DNA of 13,805 nt from RGIG464 sp045643185 (lineage in GTDB: Bacteria > Myxococcota_A > Bradymonadia > UBA4248): NCBI GenBank assembly GCA_045643185.1, contig JAZUKH010000152.1:1-13805 (forward strand), given 5' to 3'. Positions 6,637 to 13,805 of the stretch are shown piece after piece; within the stretch, counting starts at the first letter, position 1; each line of letters starts with the position of its first letter. The notes beneath the pieces were generated by a model. It saw nothing but the letters and a program-made list of their open reading frames with translations. It made no database searches and had not been told where the DNA came from. A program made the position numbers and the translations under genes.

Positions 6637-6665
6637 TTGATGGAAAATTCCGTATTTGGTATGTT
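6637..6665 (+). promoter_or_regulatory. candidate sigma-70 promoter for the lipoprotein operon
   Basis: TTGATG (6637-6642) and TATGTT (6660-6665) each match four of six consensus bases and are 17 bases apart. They lie in A/T-rich DNA about 55 bp upstream of the ATG at 6719. Plausible by position, weak by sequence. Confidence 0.3.
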
Positions 6666-6718
6666 CAGTGCTATTAGTACTAAAATTTATGGTGTCCTTG
6701 GACGTTCAAGAGGTCAAG

Positions 6719-9700
6719 ATGAAAAAACATACAGGCTATATCGCCAGCATAATGATAGTTCTGATTTCAGGCGGATGCAGTAAGACGTGTTTGGATGAAG
6801 GCACGTGTGAGTGCATCTCACGATTTGATTGCGCTGAAAACCAGCTGTGCATCGATCGTGTCTGTGTTGAAAAAGATACCAGCGAATGGATATTACCGAC
6901 GCGTTCGTTTGGTGAGGCGTGTCTTGGAAGCAACGAATGCGCAGACGGGTACTGTTTGCCGTTGGGACCGAATAATGGCGGCGTTTGCACGCGGGTCTGT
7001 GACGAAGAGAAGGCGTGCGATAAAGGCTGGGCGTGCAAGACTTGGACGCATGCGGATGAAGTGAAGACGGATGGGTCAGTACGGGTTTGCGTTCAGGACG
7101 TGGGATCGACGATCTGTATGAGTTGCACGATCGATGGTCACTGCAATGCGACGGGCGATTTGTGCGTTGAAGGCGTGGATGGCTCATTTTGCGCGCGTGA
7201 CTGTGCGGATGGAGAATGTCCGAAAGGGTATGCGTGTGAAGACGTGGTTCGCGACGATGTGACGTATCGTCAGTGCATTCCTCAAGGCAATTCGTGTGAA
7301 TGCGGACCGGCGACGGATGGCATGGGCGTGGCGTGCGCCAAGAGCAATGAATTTGGCACGTGTTCGGGCTGGTCGTTTTGTGGCGTTGAAAATGGTCGAT
7401 TTGCGCAGAGTGAGTGCAACGCTGAAGAACCGTCGGCGGAAGTCTGTGATGGCATCGATAACGATTGCGACGGCTTGGTGGATAATCTTGACCCGAGTCT
7501 GATGCCTGAGGCGAGTATGGCATCGTCGGATTTTCCGATCTGTCGCATGGGTGGATGCTTTGGAAAGTGGGCGTGCCGAGAACAGGAAGACGGCGGTGCT
7601 GCCTGGGTCTGCGATGCCGGTGACCCCGAAAAAGAACTTTGTAACGGTCAGGATGATAACTGCGATGGTCGCGTTGACGAGCCTTTTACGGATGAGAATG
7701 GCCATTATGTGAATGTTGCCAACTGCGGAGCCTGTGGTGCTGACTGCTCTTCGATGGTCGCGCATTTGGCAACCGATGCGGATGGCAGCGTTTTGAAAGA
7801 TGCCGTGACTTGTGAATGGCGCGTTGGTGATACGGGAGAAGGGGCTGCGAAGTGCGTTCCGCTCAAGTGTGAACCTGGATTTTATCCGTATCCGCACGAA
7901 GCGCCAGTCACGTGTGTCAAGCTTGAGTCGCCAGCCTGTCAGGCGTGTTCGACCGACGAGGATTGTCGCGTATATAGTGATCGTTGTACGGATCTGCCCA
8001 ATGATTACGGCAAGTTCTGTTTGCAAAGCTGCGATCCGGCTTCGCCATACGAGTGTCAGGGACAAGTGGGCACTCAGGATTGCTGTCCGAATGGCTATAC
8101 GTGTCAGATCCTTGGCAAGGAGTTGTCGTGCATGCCAGCCGGTGATACGTGTACGTGCGATGCACCGAAATTGGGCATGGAACGCAACTGCGTGGCCGAA
8201 ACCGAGAAGGATGTGTGCCAGGGCCGTCAGACCTGCGAGGCAATCGGTTCGAATGCGTATGCGTGGAGTCGTTGCGACGCGGCCTCATTGAATGAAGAAG
8301 TCTGTGACGGGCAGGACAATGACTGTGATGGTGATATCGACGAAGATTTTCGCGATGAACAAGGTCGCTACAACCACGATATGCACTGTGGGGCTTGCAA
8401 TGAGGACTGCGCTAGCCGCTGGAAAGCCGCGGAATTGCACGCATCTGGTGCCTGTTTGTTGAGTGGTGGGGATTATGTCTGCCAGTTCACGGGGTGTCAT
8501 CAGGAACAAGTCATTGTGGGCAAGGCGTGTACGAGTGACGCCGCCTGTGGTGCCGACGAAAAGTGTGATTTTCAGCATTATTACTGTGTGAAGCGTGACG
8601 GCGAAATGCAGGGAAAAGCGTGTCACGCGGATGCTGACTGTTCGTCACTCGGACGTGGCTATCTTTGCTCGGACGGCGTGTGCAAGATGACGATCCAGTT
8701 CCACGATGTGAATGGCATTGAGGCCGATGGTTGCGAATGCGGTGAAGCTCTCGATGCGGGGCCTGATACGCCTGAGATCTTTAGCGAATATCCGGACGAA
8801 GAAGCCCACTACGCCGATCGCGACTGCGATGGCATCGATGGCGTCGCCGCGACGTCGCTGTTCGTCAACGCGTCGTCGACGTCGTCCCAAAGCCTGGGCA
8901 CGCGTGAGGCGCCGTTTAAGACGATCAGCGAAGCGGTCAATGCTTACAAAGTTGGTGTGCATTCAGCCATTCTCGTTGCGGTGGGCACCTATCGTGAACA
9001 GGTTGTGGTCAAATCTGGCGTTCAGCTTTATGGTGGGTATTCGCCAGACTTTAGTGTTCACAACATCGTGCTTTACCCGACGCAGATCGCCGCGCCTTAT
9101 GATGCAGAGGGAAAAATGCGAGGCAGTGTTTATGTGGCCTCTGCCTCGTTAACGACGATCATTGCTGGGTTTACGATCTATGGCGTCATTCAGGGCACGA
9201 GTTCGTATGGCATCGATATCGAAAAAGCGACTTCGAAATTGATTTTGGTGAATAACGAAGTTTTTGCGGGGAATGCCCTTAAAGGCGCGAACGGCAGCCC
9301 AGGTGAAAGCGGCCGCTCCGGTGGAGACGGTGCCAATGGTCTAAATGCATTTGAATGTAAGAGCCCGACCTGTGATGGGATCACATCAGCCGGTGGCGTG
9401 GGCGGCAAAAATAACACATGTCGCAATGCCGACGGTAATATCGGTGTTTCGGCCCAAGGCGGTTTTTCGTATGGTGGTCAGACGAGTACGAACGTGAAAA
9501 ACGGCGCTTCTGGTGTGAGTAGCACTTATAGCCACAGCTATCCAGATCAATATGACTACTGCAAATACGACTGTACAGTGGGTGGCGGCAATGCCAATGG
9601 CAGCAATGGGGCCAATGGTGAGGATGGCGATCCCGGGGATGGTGGCCGTGGATGTTTTAGTCCCTGGGGAAATGTGTCTTACGACTTGTGGGTCGGAGGC

Positions 9701-10342
9701 CAGGGAGGAGCAGGCCAATCTGGCGAAATTGGTGAAGGCGGCGGTGGCGGCGGCGCCGGTGGTGGTGCCGTTAACGAAAATGCCGGTTCGGGGTGTTATT
9801 ATGGCAAGCCGTATGGCGATGTTGGCGGTAGTGGCGGCGGCGGCGGCGCTGGTGGCTGTGGCGGCAATGGTGGAACCGGTGGGGACACCGGTGGTGGTGC
9901 TTTTGGCATCTGGATTCAGTCAACGGAAAGTTCGCCACGCATTTATGCCAACCGCATTCACCTCGGTAAAGGCGGCGACGGCGGCGCCGGTGGTGACGGC
10001 GGTGCTGGCGGGTTAGGTGGCCGTGGTGGTCGCGGTGGTGCGGCAACACCCATTGCCTGGTGCGCTGGTGACGGCGGTCCTGGCGGCTTGGGCGGTGTCG
10101 GTGGTTCCGGCGGCGGCGGCGGCGGCGGTTGCGGCGGTGTCTCGTTCGGTATCGCTGGTGTAGGGATTGACAAGTCATATATGGCTTCACAAAACCAATT
10201 CTTCTATCCGAATGGCAACTTGAAGGACGCCATCGGCAAAGGTGGCAAAGGTGGACATTCGCCTTCCGGTAACCCGAGATCCGAAGGTGAAGATGGCGTT
10301 GAAGGTGTCGCAGCGGATGTCAATGCCTTTACGAGAGGGTAA
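6719..10342 (+). CDS. giant Cys-rich MopE-motif / beta-helix / Gly-rich predicted lipoprotein, 1207 aa
   Basis: This is a predicted exported surface protein of unknown role. ATG 6719 is chosen over the in-frame ATG 6656. AGAGG (6709-6713) precedes it by 5 bases, and the protein then begins with a classical signal peptide ending L-I-S-G-G-C20. Cys20 is a possible lipidation site, though Ser at -3 is not ideal. Residues about 20-400 and 400-700 are Cys-rich modules. Three metal-binding-type MopE motifs lie at about 240 (CDGIDNDCDG), 306 (CNGQDDNCDG) and 527 (CDGQDNDCDG), with a shortened D-C-D-G-I-D-G near 699. Residues about 711-850 resemble DUF1565-type beta-helices (R-E-A-P-F-K-T-I, then V-G-T-Y-R-E-Q-V). 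From 855 on, glycine-rich stretches alternate with further helix rungs. The MopE motif is known from a Methylococcus copper-related protein and is common in myxobacterial exported proteins. Its metal here is not known. The downstream neighbour is a paralogue 2 bp away. Confidence 0.85.
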   Translation: MKKHTGYIASIMIVLISGGCSKTCLDEGTCECISRFDCAENQLCIDRVCVEKDTSEWILPTRSFGEACLGSNECADGYCLPLGPNNGGVCTRVCDEEKACDKGWACKTWTHADEVKTDGSVRVCVQDVGSTICMSCTIDGHCNATGDLCVEGVDGSFCARDCADGECPKGYACEDVVRDDVTYRQCIPQGNSCECGPATDGMGVACAKSNEFGTCSGWSFCGVENGRFAQSECNAEEPSAEVCDGIDNDCDGLVDNLDPSLMPEASMASSDFPICRMGGCFGKWACREQEDGGAAWVCDAGDPEKELCNGQDDNCDGRVDEPFTDENGHYVNVANCGACGADCSSMVAHLATDADGSVLKDAVTCEWRVGDTGEGAAKCVPLKCEPGFYPYPHEAPVTCVKLESPACQACSTDEDCRVYSDRCTDLPNDYGKFCLQSCDPASPYECQGQVGTQDCCPNGYTCQILGKELSCMPAGDTCTCDAPKLGMERNCVAETEKDVCQGRQTCEAIGSNAYAWSRCDAASLNEEVCDGQDNDCDGDIDEDFRDEQGRYNHDMHCGACNEDCASRWKAAELHASGACLLSGGDYVCQFTGCHQEQVIVGKACTSDAACGADEKCDFQHYYCVKRDGEMQGKACHADADCSSLGRGYLCSDGVCKMTIQFHDVNGIEADGCECGEALDAGPDTPEIFSEYPDEEAHYADRDCDGIDGVAATSLFVNASSTSSQSLGTREAPFKTISEAVNAYKVGVHSAILVAVGTYREQVVVKSGVQLYGGYSPDFSVHNIVLYPTQIAAPYDAEGKMRGSVYVASASLTTIIAGFTIYGVIQGTSSYGIDIEKATSKLILVNNEVFAGNALKGANGSPGESGRSGGDGANGLNAFECKSPTCDGITSAGGVGGKNNTCRNADGNIGVSAQGGFSYGGQTSTNVKNGASGVSSTYSHSYPDQYDYCKYDCTVGGGNANGSNGANGEDGDPGDGGRGCFSPWGNVSYDLWVGGQGGAGQSGEIGEGGGGGGAGGGAVNENAGSGCYYGKPYGDVGGSGGGGGAGGCGGNGGTGGDTGGGAFGIWIQSTESSPRIYANRIHLGKGGDGGAGGDGGAGGLGGRGGRGGAATPIAWCAGDGGPGGLGGVGGSGGGGGGGCGGVSFGIAGVGIDKSYMASQNQFFYPNGNLKDAIGKGGKGGHSPSGNPRSEGEDGVEGVAADVNAFTRG
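9283..10342 (+). repeat. glycine-rich excursions interleaved with beta-helix rungs in the first giant lipoprotein
   Basis: Excursion 1 (about 9283-9897) begins with collagen-like G-x-y triplets (GANGSPGESGRSGGDG) and ends in GGx and poly-Gly. A rung, A-F-G-I-W-I-Q with N-R-I-H-L-G, follows at about 9898-9966. Excursion 2 (about 9967-10140) is GGDGGAGGDGGAGGLGG and similar, including a run of six GGC codons at 10109-10126. A third rung-like segment (about 10141-10230) and a short G-K-G-G-K-G-G tail finish the protein. The DNA is rich in in-frame GGC/GGT runs, open to length change by slippage without frameshift. Confidence 0.75.
10334..10339 (+). promoter_or_regulatory. ribosome binding site inside the end of the upstream gene, for a GTG start
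   Basis: AGAGGG lies in the last codons of the first lipoprotein gene, 5 bases before GTG 10345. The upstream stop (10340-10342) falls between them. This arrangement suggests translational coupling of the two lipoprotein genes and supports the GTG start, which also gives a proper signal peptide. Confidence 0.7.
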
Positions 10343-10344
10343 CC

Positions 10345-13300
10345 GTGAACTCTAAAATACATGTTTTCATTCTCTGCCTGGTCTGTGTCGGCATGCAGGC
10401 ATGCGACTTTGCTGCTTCGCTTTCCGGCCCTGAAACGGATTACCAGTTTCGTCAGTTCGGCGAACGGTGCGAGCGGCACGTCGAGTGCGAAAGCACCTAT
10501 TGCTTGGACGATGACATGGGCGCGTTTTGCTCCAAACCATGTGATGAAGGGTGCCCTGAGGATTGGACGTGCGAAGAAACGCCTAATCCACATGGTGAAG
10601 GTTCGATCGCGCTTTGTGCCAAGCCACGCAGCCTGCTCTGCATGGCATGTTCGAACGACGAGTTTTGTGGACTGAACGGCTCAAATCTGTGTGTTTCGCT
10701 TGACGATGGCCAATTCTGTGCTCAGGACTGCACCTATGCTTCATGTCCTGAAGGCTATTCGTGCGAAAATGTGCCACGCGCCAACGGCGAGTTGGCCCGT
10801 CAGTGCATTCCTGTGTTGAATGCCTGTTCGTGTTCGGCTGCGAATGAAGGACAGGTGCGTGGTTGCTTTGTCGAGAATGAGTTTGGTTCTTGTCCAGGGT
10901 ACGAAACCTGTTCGAACAAAAAATGGGGCGTTTGCGATGCCAAGACGCCTGCCGCTGAGACGTGTAACGGCGTGGATGATGACTGCAACGGGTTTGTCGA
11001 TGAGGAGACCGACGGCGAAGATTGCTTTGTCACTAACGAATTCGGAGCGTGCCCTGGCAAAACCTTGTGCGGCGGCGAAGCCGGGCTGATCTGTACCGGT
11101 CAGGTGCCAATGGCTGAACTCTGCAACGGCTTGGACGACGACTGCGACGGGCTCGTCGACGAGGATTTCAAGACGGACGAGTTGTATTTGCAAAAAGAAA
11201 ACTGCGGTGCCTGCGGCAATCACTGCGATCTGGTGCTGCAACACTCGACGTCGACCGAATGTATCGCGTCGAATGGCTTTGCACAGTGCCGCGCCAAGGC
11301 CTGCGAACCCGGTTTCTTTGTCTACCTCGATGGCGCGGTCTGTATGGCGTTGCCTGACAACCTGTGTTCCATGTGTTCACAGGACTCTGACTGCATTGGG
11401 CCAAACAGTAAGTGTATCGTGACGCCGACCGAATCGTTCTGTGGACGCGATTGCAGCGCTGAATCGGCGTATGGGCCGAGTTGCCCAGCCGGGTTTTCGT
11501 GCCGCGATGTTCAGGGCGCCAAACAGTGTTACCCCGATTCCAACACGTGTATGTGCAATGTCGAAAACGTGGGCAGTGCGCGCTCGTGCCACGTCGATAC
11601 TTGCGTGGGGTTCGAGTGGTGTGCCAGTCAGGCGTCGGGCTTCGAATGGACGTCGTGCAAGATCGATGCGTATAACTTCGAAGTATGCGACGGCATGGAC
11701 AATAACTGTGACGGACAGATCGACGAAGGCATGTTGAACCCCGTTACGGGACTTTATGACAGCATTCAACATTGTGGTTACTGCTTTAACGACTGTACGG
11801 ATTATTACAAACCCGAGATCCATCACGTCAACGGTGTCTGCATCGTCCAAGATGGTGCCGCGTCGTGCGGTATGGGCGCCTGTTTGACCGAAAACGAGGG
11901 TGGTCAGGCGTACGAGTGGGTGAACGCCGATAAAGACGTCGAAAACGGTTGCGAATGTCGTCGTATCGCCGGTAACTTGACACAGGATGAACCGAACATT
12001 GTTGAGGAATATGGTCCTGGCGGCAATTTTGTGGACGAGAACTGCGACGGCATCGATGGCGTGAAAGCCAATGCGATCTTTGTGCGTAAAACCGCTGAGG
12101 ATGGCGGCGACGGGTCTTTCGATAAGCCGTTCAACACGATCGGTGCAGCTGTCAAAGCCTGGGGAAAATCAGGTGCTTCGTACATTCTGGTGACGGAAGG
12201 CACTTATGAAGAAGACTTGAACCTGCCGGATGGCTTGGTCATGCATGGTGGCTATAGCGTCAACTTTTCGTCGCGTGACCTGGTGCGTTATGCCAGCGTG
12301 ATTCAAGGCGTCGGCGCTGGTGCAACGGTTCGTGTGGTCAATGCAAAGCAGATGCTTGTCGAAGGCTTTGTGATCCGCGGTGCAGACCGTTCGAGTGAAC
12401 AGACTGGTGCGGCTTCGATCGCGGTCTGGCTCCAGAATTGTGGCTCAGACGTTCAATTTGTTTCGAATAACATCGAAGCTGGAACGGGCGCGTCGGGTGT
12501 CTCTGGCGCCGCTGGCAGTGCCGGTCATGGCCGCACGAACGACGCGAGACTGGATGGCCAGGCTGGTCTGGACTCCCTTCGCGAGGAGGGGCCCTGTGTG
12601 AATGCGCGTCAAGCCGGTGGTGCTGCTGGCAGCAACGCCTCATGCCCGTCGGCCAATGCGACGGCCGGCGGTAGCGTCGTCTGTCCAAAATTTGATATGG
12701 GGTCCTACAAGGGGGGACAGGCTGAATATTCGTCGACGACACTTAACCGCGGTTTGGGCGGTTACGACGAGTCGTTTGACGATAAGTCTGGCCTGGATTG
12801 TACGCACGCGACAGAAACCGGTTTTCCGACGTCCATTCTGACGAACAATGGTCAGGATGGCATGCGCGGTGAGAGCGGCAAAGGTGGGTTCGGTGGTGCC
12901 GGTGGATCGGCGCTCTACGGTTCGTTCAAGAATGGCACGTGGGTCGCGGTGAACGACAGCCAGGCTGGGGCGACGGGAGAGCCCGGTGAGGCCGGTGGTG
13001 GCGGCGGCGCCAGTGGTGGCGTGGCCTATTACCACTATTACTCAGTTGATTGTCCGTTGTACGAACTTGGTGCGACAGGCGGCGGCGGCGGCGCCGGTGG
13101 CTGCGGTGGCAGCGGTGGCGGAGCAGGCACCTCTGGCGGTGCCAGTTTCGCGCTCGTTTTGACCTCGACCTATGCTTACGGCGCTCGCCCAACATTGAAA
13201 GGCAATGTCCTGACGCGTGGACAGGGTGGCGTCGGTGGCTCCGGCGGCATTGGCGGCGAAGGCGGCATCGGCGGACTCGGTGGTGAAGGCGGCATCGGTG

Positions 13301-13635
13301 GCTATTGGATCAGCGTCAAAGCTGGTCGCGGCGGCGCCGGTGGGCAAGGCGGACGCGGCGGCGGTGGCGGCGGCGGCGCCGGAGGCCCTTCCTTCGACAT
13401 CTTCTCCTATAACATCTCGGTCAATTCTCTTCTCTCTGTCAATACTTTCACACTCGCTGCCGAGGTCGCGACGGGCGGCGCCGGCGGCGCCGGGGGCATC
13501 GGGTCCGATATCGGACAAGGGAGTCAGGGCGTGCAGGGCGCTTCCGGAACGATACTCAGTTTCTCGCTCTGTAATGCTGGAAAATGCGCGGCAGGCTACG
13601 CCTGTAATGCAGATAACATTTGTTTGCCAAAATAA
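10345..13635 (+). CDS. second giant Cys-rich MopE-motif / beta-helix / Gly-rich predicted lipoprotein, 1096 aa (paralogue)
   Basis: GTG start. The signal peptide M-N-S-K-I-H-V-F-I-L-C-L-V-C-V-G-M-Q-A-C20 puts a candidate lipidated Cys at residue 20, as in the upstream paralogue, with Asp at +2. The order of parts is the same. Cys-rich modules cover about 35-560, with MopE-type motifs at about 205 (CNGVDDDCNG), 258 (CNGLDDDCDG) and 446 (CDGMDNNCDG), and a shortened D-E-N-C-D-G-I-D-G near 562. A beta-helix-like domain covers about 576-710 (F-D-K-P-F-N-T-I, V-T-E-G-T-Y-E-E-D). Glycine-rich excursions with interspersed rungs run from about 714 to 1065. Unlike the paralogue it ends in a four-Cys tail (CNAGKCAAGYACNADNIC). 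The two proteins are clearly homologous along their length but well diverged, so the duplication is not recent. Export to the cell surface is inferred; binding partner and metal are unknown. Confidence 0.85.
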   Translation: MNSKIHVFILCLVCVGMQACDFAASLSGPETDYQFRQFGERCERHVECESTYCLDDDMGAFCSKPCDEGCPEDWTCEETPNPHGEGSIALCAKPRSLLCMACSNDEFCGLNGSNLCVSLDDGQFCAQDCTYASCPEGYSCENVPRANGELARQCIPVLNACSCSAANEGQVRGCFVENEFGSCPGYETCSNKKWGVCDAKTPAAETCNGVDDDCNGFVDEETDGEDCFVTNEFGACPGKTLCGGEAGLICTGQVPMAELCNGLDDDCDGLVDEDFKTDELYLQKENCGACGNHCDLVLQHSTSTECIASNGFAQCRAKACEPGFFVYLDGAVCMALPDNLCSMCSQDSDCIGPNSKCIVTPTESFCGRDCSAESAYGPSCPAGFSCRDVQGAKQCYPDSNTCMCNVENVGSARSCHVDTCVGFEWCASQASGFEWTSCKIDAYNFEVCDGMDNNCDGQIDEGMLNPVTGLYDSIQHCGYCFNDCTDYYKPEIHHVNGVCIVQDGAASCGMGACLTENEGGQAYEWVNADKDVENGCECRRIAGNLTQDEPNIVEEYGPGGNFVDENCDGIDGVKANAIFVRKTAEDGGDGSFDKPFNTIGAAVKAWGKSGASYILVTEGTYEEDLNLPDGLVMHGGYSVNFSSRDLVRYASVIQGVGAGATVRVVNAKQMLVEGFVIRGADRSSEQTGAASIAVWLQNCGSDVQFVSNNIEAGTGASGVSGAAGSAGHGRTNDARLDGQAGLDSLREEGPCVNARQAGGAAGSNASCPSANATAGGSVVCPKFDMGSYKGGQAEYSSTTLNRGLGGYDESFDDKSGLDCTHATETGFPTSILTNNGQDGMRGESGKGGFGGAGGSALYGSFKNGTWVAVNDSQAGATGEPGEAGGGGGASGGVAYYHYYSVDCPLYELGATGGGGGAGGCGGSGGGAGTSGGASFALVLTSTYAYGARPTLKGNVLTRGQGGVGGSGGIGGEGGIGGLGGEGGIGGYWISVKAGRGGAGGQGGRGGGGGGGAGGPSFDIFSYNISVNSLLSVNTFTLAAEVATGGAGGAGGIGSDIGQGSQGVQGASGTILSFSLCNAGKCAAGYACNADNICLPK
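12481..13545 (+). repeat. glycine-rich excursions interleaved with beta-helix rungs in the second giant lipoprotein
   Basis: Excursion 1 (about 12481-13140) starts G-T-G-A-S-G-V-S-G-A-A-G-S and ends in poly-Gly. A rung, A-S-F-A-L-V-L-T with K-G-N-V-L-T-R-G, sits at about 13141-13203. Excursion 2 (about 13204-13390) has regular GGx triplets (GGVGGSGGIGGEGGIGGLGG). A rung, S-F-D-I-F-S-Y with S-V-N-T-F-T, follows, then a short excursion 3 (about 13471-13545). The order and number of rungs and excursions match the upstream paralogue. Confidence 0.75.
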
Positions 13636-13726
13636 TTGGCTATCACAAATTAGGCCAGTAGAAACGTGCGATCGCAGCTGGTTGATACGTGTCGTGAATA
13701 TGAAAAATGCGGCGCGTATTGACCGA

Positions 13727-13757
13727 GGATAGAGACGTGTCGTGACACGTCTCATCC
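13727..13757. other. strong inverted repeat downstream of the lipoprotein operon
   Basis: GAGACGTGTC (13732-13741) and GACACGTCTC (13744-13753) are exact reverse complements 2 bases apart. GGAT (13727-13730) and ATCC (13754-13757) extend the pairing with one bulged A at 13731. No T-run follows, so it is not a standard intrinsic terminator. It could be a mRNA-stabilising 3' hairpin or a palindromic protein site; the near-perfect symmetry suits either. Confidence 0.7.
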
Positions 13758-13774
13758 GAGGGAGAAGCGACGCG

Positions 13775-13800
13775 GGCGCGGCGTATGAAATAGCCGCGCC
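13775..13800. other. bulged-G hairpin at the window end
   Basis: GGCGCGGC (13775-13782) pairs with GCCGCGCC (13793-13800). Inside, after an unpaired G (13783), TAT (13784-13786) pairs with ATA (13790-13792) around a GAA loop. The layout GGC, bulged G, TAT, loop, ATA, GCC is the same core as in the 35-bp repeats at 6432-6536. The window ends five bases later (TAAAA), so a following T-run cannot be checked. Confidence 0.6.
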
Positions 13801-13805
13801 TAAAA

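Larger units (their letters stand above)
6353..6718. other. 366-bp intergenic stretch with a hairpin repeat array
   Basis: It contains the three-copy 35-bp repeat listed separately, a possible promoter near 6637-6665 and A/T-rich DNA from about 6541 to 6710. Open frames cross it on both strands but are driven by the repeat and have no ribosome binding site. The 80 bp before the repeat (6353-6431) stay open on the minus strand and read like protein (F-M-D-E-P-D-H-F-T-V-V-F-N). I cannot tie that to a family, so I do not call a gene or pseudogene. Confidence 0.5.

Noticed and set aside
6656..6718. Upstream ATG extension of the first giant lipoprotein
   Set aside because: It would place 21 residues before a clear signal peptide and lacks a ribosome binding site as good as the one before 6719.
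7184..8065. Long antisense open frame of 293 codons
   Set aside because: It is the shadow of a Cys-rich coding gene. The translation is Arg/Thr/Ile-rich without domains, and no ribosome binding site was seen.
13668..13675. GCGATCGC octamer in the 3' region
   Set aside because: A single short palindrome is expected by chance and no second copy was noticed nearby.
13719..13747. TTGACC as a -35 box for a downstream gene
   Set aside because: No acceptable -10 sequence occurs 16-18 bases later.
13042..13755. Antisense open frame of 237 codons
   Set aside because: It is produced by GGC-rich glycine codons read backwards (Ala-rich output) and has no protein-like features.

Overview
The window looks like chromosomal DNA from a bacterium of the old Deltaproteobacteria, most likely Myxococcota or a close relative. 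The grounds are the secreted Cys-rich proteins carrying repeated MopE-type motifs (C-D/N-G-x-D-D/N-D/N-C-D/N-G-x-V/I-D) joined to beta-helix and glycine-rich segments, and an RdgC-like gene pair of a kind I recall from that phylum. Base composition is moderate (around 50-55% GC by eye). All convincing genes are on the + strand. I see no tRNA, rRNA, CRISPR array, insertion sequence or phage structural gene.

Layout. (1) 1-1899: a monocistronic gene for a C-tail-anchored protein of unknown function (160-1836). It has an inverted repeat far upstream, a good ribosome binding site and a strong intrinsic terminator. (2) 1909-5312: a tight four-gene cluster. Two consecutive genes resemble the N-terminal and C-terminal halves of the recombination-associated protein RdgC. 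They are followed by undecaprenyl-diphosphatase (uppP) and a TrmA/RlmD-type 23S rRNA methyltransferase homologue whose catalytic Cys and Glu positions appear to be replaced. Gaps are 9 bp, 5 bp and a 1-bp overlap, so this is almost certainly one operon. (3) 5313-6718: two sparse intergenic stretches around a small gene (5762-6352) with a faint sigma-70 region 2 look. The second stretch holds three tandem 35-bp hairpin repeats. (4) 6719-13635: two adjacent, paralogous giant genes (1207 and 1096 aa) for predicted surface lipoproteins. They are spaced by 2 bp and the second starts with GTG. Each protein reads: signal peptide with Cys20, Cys-rich modules with MopE-type motifs, a right-handed beta-helix-like domain, and long glycine-rich excursions interleaved with further beta-helix rungs. 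(5) 13636-13805: a non-coding end with two strong inverted repeats.

How the genes may work together: the operon of region 2 mixes DNA-recombination control, cell-wall lipid recycling and an RNA-methyltransferase fold, with no obvious single pathway. Region 4 is a two-gene surface-protein operon whose products share their entire architecture and are probably co-exported. The observations most worth a second look are the split RdgC, the degenerate methyltransferase, the interleaved beta-helix/poly-glycine design of the giant lipoproteins, and the bulged-G hairpins on both sides of the lipoprotein operon.
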